Below, one piece after another: positions 8,356-15,112 of a stretch of 19,707 nucleotides of DNA. The notes below the pieces were generated by a model. It made no database searches. It was not told the origin of the DNA and saw only the letters and a program-made list of their open reading frames with translations. The first letter of the stretch is position 1. Each line of letters begins with the position of its first letter. The position numbers were made by a program, and so were the translations under genes. Source of the DNA: Candidatus Brocadiia bacterium (lineage in GTDB: Bacteria; Planctomycetota; MHYJ01; WSZJ01); assembly GCA_013360825.1 (NCBI GenBank), contig JABWAY010000032.1, positions 1-19,707 on the forward strand, given 5' to 3'.

Positions 8356-9477
8356 ATGCCCACCCGCAACCCGACCCGATCGATCCGCATCGGCCGCATC
8401 CGCATCGGCGGCGGCGAACCGATCGCCGTCCAGTCGATGTGCTCCACCCACACCAGCGACGTCGACCAGACCGTCTGGCAGTGCGAAGAACTCCGCAAGG
8501 CCGGCGCGGGAGTGGTCCGGGTCGCCGTCGACAACCAGAAGGACGTCGACGGGCTCGCGGAGCTCCGCAAACAGACCACCGCCAACCTCGCCGTGGACAT
8601 CCAGGAGAACTACCCCCTCATCGAGAAGGTGGCCCCCCACGTCGACAAGATCCGCTACAACCCGGGCCACATCCACCACCTCCAGAAAAACCGCGCGGTC
8701 GGCGACAAGGTCGCCTGGATCGCGAAGATCGCCGCGGACCACGGCCTCGCCATCCGCGTCGGCGTCAACTGCGGGTCGGTCGCCCCGGAATTCCTCGAGA
8801 AGTGCCCCACCCAGGCGGACGCCATCGTCGACAGCGCCCTGTTCCACTGCGACCTCCTCGACAGGGCCGGGTTCTCCGACTACTGCGTCTCCCTCAAGGA
8901 CAGCGACCCCGCCAAGGTCGTCGACGTCAACCGGCGCTTCGCCGAACGCCGCCCCGACGTCCCCCTCCACCTCGGCGTCACCGAGGCCGGCCTCCCCCCC
9001 GACGGCGTCGTCAAGACGCGCATCGCCTTCGAACAGCTCATCACCCGCGGCATCGGCGACACCATCCGCGTCTCCCTCACCCTTCCCAACGAGGCCAAGG
9101 CCGCCGAAGTCGTCGCCGGCCACCAGATCCTCGACGACATCGAGCACGGCCGCTTCCGCTCCGTCCCGGATTTCGGCAAAGGCCTGAACATCATCTCCTG
9201 CCCGTCCTGCAGCCGGGTGGAGAACGAGGCGTTCATCAACCTGGCGCAGCAGGTCAAGGTGATCACCGAGTACGCGAAAGCGCACAAGATCACGATCGCC
9301 GTGATGGGCTGCCGCGTGAACGGCCCCGGGGAAACCGACGACGCCGACCTCGGCCTCTGGTGCGGACCGAGCACCGTGAACCTGAAGAAACGCGCCGCCG
9401 TGGTCGGGACGTTCGGGTACGACGTCGTCCTCGACCGGCTCAAGGCCGAACTCGACAGCCTCATCGCCCGGGCATAG
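8356..9477 (+). CDS. ispG: 4-hydroxy-3-methylbut-2-enyl diphosphate synthase (IspG/GcpE)
   Basis: This 373-residue enzyme is of usual length for the short bacterial form. It reductively converts 2-C-methyl-D-erythritol 2,4-cyclodiphosphate to HMBPP, the penultimate step of the MEP isoprenoid pathway, in the cytosol using a [4Fe-4S] cluster and an electron donor. Seen: the N-terminal TIM-barrel opening (I-A-V-Q-S-M near residues 23-28), the K-I-R-Y-N-P-G strand, and R-V-G-V-N-C-G-S. The three cluster cysteines are Cys 282 and Cys 285 in C-P-S-C-S-R and Cys 319 in G-C-R-V-N-G-P-G-E, with the catalytic Glu at 326. The first motif is usually C-P-T-C-G-R, so this is a mild variant. It is transcribed alone, divergent from the lipoprotein and convergent with queE (19 bases between stops). 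Confidence 0.97.
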   Translation: MPTRNPTRSIRIGRIRIGGGEPIAVQSMCSTHTSDVDQTVWQCEELRKAGAGVVRVAVDNQKDVDGLAELRKQTTANLAVDIQENYPLIEKVAPHVDKIRYNPGHIHHLQKNRAVGDKVAWIAKIAADHGLAIRVGVNCGSVAPEFLEKCPTQADAIVDSALFHCDLLDRAGFSDYCVSLKDSDPAKVVDVNRRFAERRPDVPLHLGVTEAGLPPDGVVKTRIAFEQLITRGIGDTIRVSLTLPNEAKAAEVVAGHQILDDIEHGRFRSVPDFGKGLNIISCPSCSRVENEAFINLAQQVKVITEYAKAHKITIAVMGCRVNGPGETDDADLGLWCGPSTVNLKKRAAVVGTFGYDVVLDRLKAELDSLIARA

Positions 9478-9496
9478 CGCCGCGGCCGGGCCGCCC

Positions 9497-10141
9497 TCAG
9501 ACCCCGCGTCGCACGCCCCAGAGCCAGAGGTGCAACCGGGGGGACAGCCGCCACCCCTCGCGCTTGCAGACCTCCGCCAGCTCGACCGAGCGCGCCTTCA
9601 GATCGCCTTCGGTCATCGCCTCCGGCATGAGCCAGACGCGGTCCCTGGGAAGTGTCCGGGCGAGCCGGATCGCCTCCGCCTCGTCCCCCTCGCCGACGAC
9701 GATCTTGGCGATCGTGCGGGGCTCCGCCATCCAGGCCGCGGCGGCACCCCAGGTGTCGTCCCACCGGGGCGTCACGCGCGGGAGCTTCGGAGACCAGTTC
9801 CAGAACAGATTCCCGACCGACGCCGGGGGAGACGAAACGCCCGACGTTTCCACCTCGACGCGCGTCCAGGACCGGCAGGCGGCCTCCAGCAGTTCCTCGA
9901 ACCCGCGGACCTCGAGGGGTTCGCCGCCGGTGATGACCAGGAGGTCGGTGGGGCCGTGGGTGAAGAGTTCGTCGAGGATCGCGGGGAGAGGGGCTTCCCG
10001 TCCCTTGTCCGGGTCCCATGTGTATTTCGAGTCGCACCAGGAGCATCCGACGCCGCATCCCTGGAGGCGCACGAATGTGGCGGGGGAACCGGCCGAAGGT
10101 CCTTCACCCTGGAGGGACCGGAATGTCTCGGCGATACGCAT
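9497..10141 (-). CDS. queE: 7-carboxy-7-deazaguanine synthase (QueE), radical SAM
   Basis: This 214-residue enzyme fits QueE length. It converts 6-carboxy-tetrahydropterin to 7-carboxy-7-deazaguanine, a step toward preQ0, preQ1 and queuosine in tRNA. Seen: the family opening E-T-F-x-S-L-Q-G-E-G (residues 5-14), the radical-SAM cysteines Cys 29, Cys 33 and Cys 36 (C-x3-C-x2-C) followed by D-S-K-Y-T-W, and T-G-G-E-P (71-75). The middle is short, as usual for this family. The ATG at 10141 puts the canonical N-terminus at residue 1; longer in-frame starts run into the leader RNA and its terminator and are unlikely. An AAGGGA about 10 bases upstream may serve as ribosome-binding site. queF lies on the other strand beyond fabI; queC and queD are not in the window. 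Expression is probably set by the structured leader just upstream. Confidence 0.95.
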   Translation of the reverse strand: MRIAETFRSLQGEGPSAGSPATFVRLQGCGVGCSWCDSKYTWDPDKGREAPLPAILDELFTHGPTDLLVITGGEPLEVRGFEELLEAACRSWTRVEVETSGVSSPPASVGNLFWNWSPKLPRVTPRWDDTWGAAAAWMAEPRTIAKIVVGEGDEAEAIRLARTLPRDRVWLMPEAMTEGDLKARSVELAEVCKREGWRLSPRLHLWLWGVRRGV

Positions 10142-10164
10142 CGGAAAGGCGGTCCCTTGAAACG

Positions 10165-10188
10165 AAAAAACCGGCCTCTTGGGCCGGT
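10165..10188 (-). terminator. Intrinsic terminator before queE
   Basis: A perfect 7-bp hairpin (ACCGGCC / GGCCGGT, arms at 10182-10188 and 10170-10176, 5-base loop) runs straight into six T residues on the minus strand (10170-10165). It lies about 23 bases upstream of the queE ATG. That position is typical of attenuators rather than of an operon end, as no minus-strand gene precedes it. Confidence 0.88.
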
Positions 10189-10301
10189 CGCGATGTGAGG
10201 TAGAGCACCTCGAGATTGCCCGTATATCGGCTGCCACCATTCCTGCTGGAACTGAGGGCGGCCAGGTCTCCCCGGCTCTCTCCATCTCTGAGGTCTGCTC
10301 T
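10165..10301 (-). ncRNA. Structured leader RNA or small RNA upstream of queE (no known family)
   Basis: Read on the minus strand from a predicted start near 10301, the RNA has a closing stem in three blocks: 10302-10296 with 10207-10201 (7 bp), 10293-10290 with 10211-10208 (4 bp), and 10288-10284 with 10216-10212 (5 bp). The 3' strand is continuous for 16 bases; the 5' strand has only a GA bulge and a single A bulge. Inside are three hairpins: GCCGGG-GAGA-CCTGGC (10276-10261, GNRA loop), one with TTCC-AGCA-GGAA at its tip (10251-10240, extended by about 10260-10235), and a weaker GCCG/CGGGC (10231-10218). The intrinsic terminator follows. The 3' closing strand can instead form GAGGT-GCTCT-ACCTC with bases just downstream, and the GCCGG of the first hairpin is complementary to the terminator's 5' arm. 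Both suggest switching. It does not match preQ1-I, preQ1-II, SRP, 6S, tRNA or T-box signatures that I know. Folding was by eye. Confidence 0.65.
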
Positions 10302-10308
10302 AGGGATA

Positions 10309-10337
10309 AGTATCGTCCATCCACGCGCCGAAATCAA
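10309..10337 (-). promoter_or_regulatory. Promoter of the queE leader RNA
   Basis: On the minus strand, TTGATT (10337-10332) and GATACT (10314-10309) are spaced by exactly 17 bases. The predicted start, an A near 10301, coincides with the 5' edge of the long closing stem. The agreement of promoter, stem and terminator supports a real transcription unit. Confidence 0.65.
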
Positions 10338-10549
10338 GAGGAATCCGAAAATATTCCGCACCCCCTGCCCGCGGACTGGATTTTTCAGCGGACCCGCGTA
10401 GAATCCGCGCCCCTGTTCCCGCCGTCCCCGCCTGAGCAGCTCCACGATGACATTCTGCCATTCAGACGACGCGGTCTTCGACGGCATGCAGGGAGGAGAC
10501 CGGAATCGATGCCGGTGAACATCGGGGAGGATCGACGCGCAGCAGGACG

Positions 10550-10578
10550 TTGAAAGGCGCGAGGATGGATGGCACAAG
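10550..10578 (+). promoter_or_regulatory. Weak candidate promoter for fabI-queF
   Basis: TTGAAA (10550-10555) is a good -35 box, 17 bases from a poor -10 (CACAAG, 10573-10578). A start near 10585 would give a short leader carrying the ribosome-binding site at 10595-10601. An alternative with a better -10 but weaker -35 is TGGATT (10377-10382), 16 bases, TAGAAT (10399-10404), which would leave a leader of about 200 bases. Confidence 0.25.
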
Positions 10579-10608
10579 AGCATCGTGGAGCTACTGAGGA
10601 GAACTCAC

Positions 10609-11376
10609 GTGATTCTGAAGGGCAAGAAGGCGCTGATCGTCGGTGTCGCCAACAAGCGGAGCCTCGCCTGGGGAGTCGCCCAGTCGTTCGCACGGGAAGG
10701 CGCGGAACTCTGCCTGACCTACCAGACCGAACGGCTCGGACAGAACGTGAAAGACCTCGCGGCCACCCTGCCGGGAACGCGGACCGAGATGTGCGACCTG
10801 ATGGTCGACACCCAGCTCGACGCCCTCACCGCTTCCCTCAAGGCGTCCTGGGGTGGGCTCGATGCCGTCGTGCACGCCGTCGCGTTCGCCCGCACCGAGG
10901 ACCTGGAGGGCGACTTCAACAAGCTCCCGCTCGAGGGATGGCGGACGGCGATGGACGTCTCGGCATACTCGCTGGTCGCGCTCGCGCGCGCCACGGCGCC
11001 GCTCATGGAGGGGCGCCCCGGAAGCATTCTGACGCTCTCGTTCCTGGGGGCGGTCCGGTCGGTTCCGAACTACAACATCATGGGCGTCGCCAAGGCCGCG
11101 CTCGAGGCGAACGTCCGGTACCTGGCGATGGACCTGGGGCCGCGGGGAATCCGCGTGAACGCGGTGAGCGCCGGGCCGGTCCGGACGCTCTCGGCGGCCG
11201 CGATCTCCGGGTTCGCGACGATGCTCGACCTCGTGGAGAAGCGTTCGCCGCTGCGCCGGAACGTCGATCCGCCCCAGGTGGGGGACACGGCGGCCTTCCT
11301 CGCGAGCGACCTCTCGCGCGGGATGACCGGCCAGGTTCTGTACGTGGACAGCGGGTACAGCATCGTCGGGATCTGA
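10609..11376 (+). CDS. fabI: Enoyl-[acyl-carrier-protein] reductase (FabI)
   Basis: A 255-residue NADH-dependent short-chain dehydrogenase that reduces trans-2-enoyl-ACP in the last step of each fatty-acid elongation cycle. Seen: the FabI-type cofactor loop G-V-A-N-K-R-S-L-A-W-G (12-22), catalytic Tyr 155 and Lys 162 in P-N-Y-N-I-M-G-V-A-K (E. coli Tyr 156 and Lys 163), and V-N-A-V-S-A-G-P-V-R-T-L (183-194). The residue aligned with E. coli Tyr 146 is Phe here (L-S-F-L-G). The GTG at 10609 is chosen because TGAGGAG lies 7 bases upstream and the protein then starts like its family (I-L-K-G-K-K-A-L); an upstream GTG at 10585 would add eight residues. The stop TGA overlaps the queF ATG by one base, so the two are translationally coupled. 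Confidence 0.95.
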   Translation: MILKGKKALIVGVANKRSLAWGVAQSFAREGAELCLTYQTERLGQNVKDLAATLPGTRTEMCDLMVDTQLDALTASLKASWGGLDAVVHAVAFARTEDLEGDFNKLPLEGWRTAMDVSAYSLVALARATAPLMEGRPGSILTLSFLGAVRSVPNYNIMGVAKAALEANVRYLAMDLGPRGIRVNAVSAGPVRTLSAAAISGFATMLDLVEKRSPLRRNVDPPQVGDTAAFLASDLSRGMTGQVLYVDSGYSIVGI

Positions 11377-11729
11377 TGCCGCTCAAGCCGCGGAAGACGG
11401 TCGAGACGTTCGCGAACCCGAAGCCCGGGAGGCCGTACACGGTGCGGTGCGAAACCCACGAGTTCACCTGCGTCTGCCCGATGACGGGGCAGCCGGACTT
11501 CGCGACCGTCACCATCGACTACGTCCCCGCGAAGCTCTGCTTCGAGTTGAAGTCGCTGAAGGCCTACCTGTGGAGTTATCGCTCCGAGGGTGCGTTTCAT
11601 GAGGCGGTCATCAACCGGATCCTGGACGACCTGGTGGCGGCCGTGAAGCCGGCGCGGATGACCGTCGAGGGACGGTTCCACATCCGCGGCGGGATCCAGA
11701 CGACCGTGACGGCGCGGCACCCGGAGTAG
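11376..11729 (+). CDS. queF: NADPH-dependent 7-cyano-7-deazaguanine reductase (QueF, short type)
   Basis: This 117-residue protein is the single-domain (YkvM-like) QueF, which reduces the nitrile of preQ0 to the amine of preQ1 for queuosine in tRNA. Seen: the catalytic Cys 34 and Asp 41 in C-P-M-T-G-Q-P-D-F, the QueF signature E-L-K-S-L-K (57-62), and the substrate-binding F-H-E (74-76). It is slightly short at the N-terminus but complete. The ATG overlaps the fabI stop (TGATG), so it is co-expressed with fatty-acid synthesis rather than with queE, which lies on the opposite strand about 1.2 kb away. A weak G/C hairpin may end transcription in the 36 bases before the convergent HEAT gene. Confidence 0.96.
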   Translation: MPLKPRKTVETFANPKPGRPYTVRCETHEFTCVCPMTGQPDFATVTIDYVPAKLCFELKSLKAYLWSYRSEGAFHEAVINRILDDLVAAVKPARMTVEGRFHIRGGIQTTVTARHPE

Positions 11730-11765
11730 GTCCGCCCGCCCGCACCCCGACCTTCCCGGACCCCC

Positions 11766-13196
11766 TCAGTCCTTCTTCGGCGCCACCGTCTCCAGCTTCT
11801 CGCGATGCGCCCCCCACCACGCCTTCCACCCCTCGACCGACTCCTCGGAATGCCCGAGATCCGGGCGGCAGAGGTCCGAGAGCGCGCTGCAGACGATCTC
11901 ACGGATCCGACGCCGGCCGCTGTGGCGGTCCGCAAGCCGGATGTAGGCGTCGATCAGCGTGACCCGGTCCCGCGTGTTCTGCCTCTCCATGAACGAGTAG
12001 TGGAACGACTCCAGCCCGGTGTTCGAGACCCCGACCAGCTCCGTCAGCCTGTCCAGCAGCGTATCCAGGCAGTCGGGTGAGGTCCTCCCCAGGGCCGCGA
12101 GCGCGCCCAGCGCAGCGCTTCCCTGCTCCGGATGAGTCAGATACTTCAGGATCAGGTCCATCGCGGCAGGATTTCCGAGCTCCCCCATCCCCCTGAGAAT
12201 CCCCATCCGGACCCCGTCGTCCGTCTCCTCCCCGAACGCCTTCTCCAGCGCCGGCCCGATCGACGCCACACGGGACCGCCCCGCCCAGGCATACCAGTCG
12301 GCCTTGTCCCAGTTCTGCCCGCCCCTCGCCTTCGTCAGGCACTTCTTCGCCGCCGCCTCGTCCCCCGCCAGGGAGAGCAGTTTCAGGAGGACCGGCTCCC
12401 GCCAGTCGCCGGACTTGAGAAGCGGCCGGAGCAGAGCCGGGTCCACGACGGCCCGCGCCTCGGTCAGGATGTGAATTGCCGCATCGACCAGCGCCTCCTC
12501 GGTCGAGCCAAGGGCGGCGAGCGCGATGGCGATCTCCTCCCTGCCGGCGCGCTGGGCGAGACCGGACATCGCGAGAGCGCGGCGGTCGGCCGACTCGGTC
12601 TCCGAGACGGCGAGGGCGCGCAGGAAGACCCGGGCGCGGGCCGTCTGCCCGCCGGCGAGCACCTGGAGCGCCTTCGTTCCCCGCTCTCCGGGCTTCCCGG
12701 CCTCCTCGATCATCCTGTCGATCACGACCGGCGACTTGACGGACTGAAGGATCGACTGGGCGCTCCAGCTGATGCTCTGATCACGGCTTCCCCAGAGCGC
12801 GATCAGGTCGTCCAGCAGGACCGCGCCGAGGCCGGTGCCGTCCACGATCTGGAGCACGAACAGGACCTTCTGCGGGTCTTTTGCCCCCAGCGCCGGCTTC
12901 AGGATCCGCGCCGCCTCGTCCTGGCGGATGTCGAACACCACCGCGCCCGCCGAGGACAGCTGCCAGCCCTTCTCCTCGAGGTCCTTCCGTTCCAGGCAGT
13001 GTTTCAGGAACGCGGCGGGGCCGCCGGGAGTCCGGCGGATCGCGCCGGCGAGCTTCTGGCGCTTTCCCCAGTCCTGCCCGCCGACGGACTCCTCGATGTA
13101 GTCGGCGACTTTCTTCTGCAGGGCTTCATCGCCGTCCTCGGCGTGCACGGAGAGGCAGAGGAACGGGAGGAGGGCGGCGGGGACGAAACGGCGCAT
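11766..13196 (-). CDS. Secreted HEAT-repeat-like protein
   Basis: A 476-residue protein with a Sec signal peptide (residues 1-19, ending V-H-A). The mature part is a chain of amphipathic helices in pairs with recurring A-x-x-A-L, G-E-L-G-N-P-A-A and D-G-V-R-M patterns, as in HEAT/PBS-lyase-type repeats. It closes with W-K-A-W-W-G near 460, a tail I associate with exported repeat proteins of planctomycete-like bacteria. No catalytic motif is visible. Such proteins serve as binding scaffolds. CAGGAG lies 7 bases before the ATG. It is the last gene of the sulfur-carrier cluster, 26 bases after the MetE-like stop, but an exported scaffold has no obvious link to cytosolic sulfur transfer and may merely share the transcript. 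Confidence 0.82.
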   Translation of the reverse strand: MRRFVPAALLPFLCLSVHAEDGDEALQKKVADYIEESVGGQDWGKRQKLAGAIRRTPGGPAAFLKHCLERKDLEEKGWQLSSAGAVVFDIRQDEAARILKPALGAKDPQKVLFVLQIVDGTGLGAVLLDDLIALWGSRDQSISWSAQSILQSVKSPVVIDRMIEEAGKPGERGTKALQVLAGGQTARARVFLRALAVSETESADRRALAMSGLAQRAGREEIAIALAALGSTEEALVDAAIHILTEARAVVDPALLRPLLKSGDWREPVLLKLLSLAGDEAAAKKCLTKARGGQNWDKADWYAWAGRSRVASIGPALEKAFGEETDDGVRMGILRGMGELGNPAAMDLILKYLTHPEQGSAALGALAALGRTSPDCLDTLLDRLTELVGVSNTGLESFHYSFMERQNTRDRVTLIDAYIRLADRHSGRRRIREIVCSALSDLCRPDLGHSEESVEGWKAWWGAHREKLETVAPKKD

Positions 13197-13222
13197 GGGG
13201 AATCTCCTGAGGCGGATCCGGG

Positions 13223-14371
13223 TCAGAGGGGCCGGGCGCGGAGCTGTTCCGCGGCCCGGGCGAGGGCGGTCATCTTGAGAAAGGCGGTTTCGGCGGTCCC
13301 GACCGGGCGGTCGGCGAACGTCCCGAAACCGCAGTCGGGGTTGAGGTGGATCCTGTCGGGAGAGAGGACGCGCGCGGCCTCGCGGGCGCGGGCGGCGATC
13401 GTCTCCGGCTCCTCGACGTCGGTCGTGCGGGGATTGACCGCGCCGAGGCCGAGGCGCGCCCCCGGCGGCAGTTGACGCAACGCGTCAAGCGAGCCGGCGC
13501 GCGGCGTGGCGTACTCGAGCACGTACTGCCCCACGGCCATCCGCGACAGCGTCGGCATCAGCAGGTCGTACGGCCCGGACAGCAGCACATCCTCCTTCAC
13601 GCTCCAGTTCCCGCGGCAGACATGCACCGCGGTCAGCGTCCCCGTCACCCCCTCGACGACCCGGTTCACCAGCGAGACCGCCAGCTCCAGTTCGGCTTCC
13701 GGACTCGCCGACGCCGCCAGCGCGGCGCACATGAACGTCCGCGTCGCCGCCTTCCCCGCGAACACCAGCTCCGTCAGCACCGGCTCGTCCAGCTGCACCA
13801 CGTCCGCCCCCGCCGCCGCCAGCGCCAGCACCTCGTCCCGCAGCAGCCGCACCACGTCGTCGCACAGCGACTCCCGGGTCGGGTACGACGCCGAAGACAG
13901 ACTCTTCACCCACATCGACCGCGAGAGCAGATACGGGCCGGGAAGCGTCACCTTGACCGCCCGCCGCGTGTGACCGCGGAGAAACCGGTAGTCGTCCATC
14001 GCCAGCGGCTTCCGCACCGAGAGCTTCCCCGTCACGGTGGGGTTCCGGATCGAGAAGGCGGGGACGTCCAGCGCCGACAGCAGCGTCTCGAACCCCGCCT
14101 TGTCCTCGACATGGTCGAGCAGGTCCGCCATCGACATCAGGCGCAGGCCGTCCAGCCGGTCGCAGAGGAAGGAATAGAAATTGTCCCGCCGCTGCTCCCC
14201 GTCCGAGACGATGTCCACCCCGGCGTCTTCCTGGAGCTTGATCGCCAGCAGCGTCGCCTGGTCCTGCAGCTCCGCGAGATTCGCCTTCTTTCGCTTCATC
14301 GCGTCCAGCAGCCAGTCCGGGCGGGGCCAGGAACCGACCACGGTCACGGGGTAGAGCGGAAGGGCGGGCAC
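13223..14371 (-). CDS. MetE C-terminal-type (core-MetE) methyltransferase
   Basis: A 382-residue protein equal to the catalytic C-terminal half of cobalamin-independent methionine synthase, without the N-terminal half. Seen: T-V-V-G-S-W-P-R (10-17), the D-G-E-Q-R-R-D-N-F (57-65) region, L-D-E-P (194-197), and all four zinc/thiol-site ligands: His 250 and Cys 252 (H-V-C-R-G-N-W), Glu 286 (V-L-E-Y-A) and Cys 347 (N-P-D-C-G-F-G). Zinc would activate homocysteine. Short MetE homologues without the N-terminal half are known as folate-independent methionine synthases, some using methyl-corrinoid proteins, so the methyl donor here is uncertain. The GTG start has CAGGAGG 4 bases upstream. It follows the TusA/OsmC fusion by 18 bases. 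Another thiol methyl transfer is possible. Confidence 0.85.
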   Translation of the reverse strand: MPALPLYPVTVVGSWPRPDWLLDAMKRKKANLAELQDQATLLAIKLQEDAGVDIVSDGEQRRDNFYSFLCDRLDGLRLMSMADLLDHVEDKAGFETLLSALDVPAFSIRNPTVTGKLSVRKPLAMDDYRFLRGHTRRAVKVTLPGPYLLSRSMWVKSLSSASYPTRESLCDDVVRLLRDEVLALAAAGADVVQLDEPVLTELVFAGKAATRTFMCAALAASASPEAELELAVSLVNRVVEGVTGTLTAVHVCRGNWSVKEDVLLSGPYDLLMPTLSRMAVGQYVLEYATPRAGSLDALRQLPPGARLGLGAVNPRTTDVEEPETIAARAREAARVLSPDRIHLNPDCGFGTFADRPVGTAETAFLKMTALARAAEQLRARPL

Positions 14372-14389
14372 GGGGCCTCCTGTCTGGGG

Positions 14390-15085
14390 TTACAGCGTCC
14401 GGAGCGGGATGGAGAGGCGGCCCGCCCGGGCCAGGGTCCGCCCGACCGGCGACCGCCGGAGTGTCTCCTCCCACAGGGCGAGGAGCGCCTCGGCGTCGGC
14501 GTCGGCATCCACGTAGCACGTTCCCTCGATGCCGGCGAGGCCGGGGTCGCCGGCCTCCTCGGCGCCGAGGAAGACGAGGATGTTCTCCGATTTCGCCCGG
14601 ACCGTCACCTCCAGATTGCGCACCTCGATCCCGCGCTTGCCCGCCCGCCACTGGAACCCGACCGCGAGATCGGAGGCCAGGGCGGCCAGGAGGAGTTCGA
14701 CCGCGCTCGGCGCCGGGTCGGACGTGTCGAAGGACGCAGGCTGGCCGACCGCGATGGCGTGGTTGCGCGCGTAGGCCTTCGCCTGCATCCCGCCCGACCA
14801 TTTTGCCCGCACCGTCCATTCGAAGTCGCGCGCCTGCTGAAGGTCCCGCGCGAGCTGGTCGTCCGCCGTCTGCTTGCGGATGAGGTATCGCCGGTCCCGC
14901 CCCGGCCCGGGCTCGTCCCCCAGGTACCCGTGGCCGACCAGCCGGCACCACGCGGGGAGATCCTCCCGGACCGAGATCTCGCGGCTCCGCACCTCCAGCA
15001 CCCCTCCGGGAGGGAGCGGCTGCATCGCCTCCCGGATGAGCAGCAGGAGCCCGCTGCCGCAGTCCAGGTCGCCCCCCTCAATCAC
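14390..15085 (-). CDS. TusA-like / cysteine-less OsmC-like fusion protein
   Basis: About 231 residues. Residues 1-70 are a TusA-like sulfur-carrier fold: G-D-L-D-C-G-S-G (Cys 9), a helix, the strand G-G-V-L-E-V-R-S, and D-L-P-A-W-C-R-L-V-G-H-G (Cys 47). The normal C-P-x-P is replaced by C-G-S-G. Residues 85-231 are an OsmC/Ohr-like domain (S-A-V-E-L-L-L-A-A-L-A-S-D-L, then R-R-S-P-V-G near the end). The two OsmC cysteines, expected after A-L-x-S and before P-V, are Asp 139 and Ser 212, so peroxidase activity is not expected. Inference: a sulfur carrier joined to a repurposed binding domain. The start is uncertain: GTG at 15085 lacks a ribosome-binding site, while an ACG at 15100 in the same frame has GGGGAG 7 bases upstream and would give a more typical N-terminus. 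Confidence 0.82.
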   Translation of the reverse strand: MIEGGDLDCGSGLLLLIREAMQPLPPGGVLEVRSREISVREDLPAWCRLVGHGYLGDEPGPGRDRRYLIRKQTADDQLARDLQQARDFEWTVRAKWSGGMQAKAYARNHAIAVGQPASFDTSDPAPSAVELLLAALASDLAVGFQWRAGKRGIEVRNLEVTVRAKSENILVFLGAEEAGDPGLAGIEGTCYVDADADAEALLALWEETLRRSPVGRTLARAGRLSIPLRTL

Positions 15086-15112
15086 CGCGTCGGGTTTCGT
15101 GGTGGCGCTCCC

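Larger units (their letters stand above)
10302..10608. other. Intergenic region between the queE leader and fabI
   Basis: About 300 bases without a convincing protein gene. It holds the minus-strand promoter at 10309-10337 and possible plus-strand promoters for fabI. A 23-codon ATG-initiated frame at 10447-10518 (plus) has no clear ribosome-binding site. Long open frames on either strand here lack the codon bias of the neighbouring genes. An imperfect inverted repeat (GGAAT...ATTCC) lies at about 10341-10358. Confidence 0.55.

Noticed and set aside
8221..9285. Upstream extension of the lipoprotein frame across ispG
   Set aside because: The extension is antisense to a fully conserved IspG, and the lipoprotein signal starts cleanly at 8220.
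10218..10276. T-box-like TGGTGGCA, a cobalamin-riboswitch-like GCCGGGGAGACCTGGC, and a GCCGATAT string as found in 6S RNA
   Set aside because: Each is a short local match. The T-box needs stem I with a specifier loop, the cobalamin switch needs its upstream core, and 6S RNA is longer with this string on the other side of its bubble; none of those parts is present.
10201..10302. tRNA-like or SRP-like RNA
   Set aside because: The 7-bp end stem recalls an acceptor stem, but there is no T-loop, anticodon arm or CCA context, and the SRP core (GGAA tetraloop with AGCAG) is missing.
10104..10583. Minus-strand frame of 159 codons through the queE leader
   Set aside because: It crosses the promoter, hairpins and terminator and runs into queE in another frame; composition is not like the neighbouring genes.
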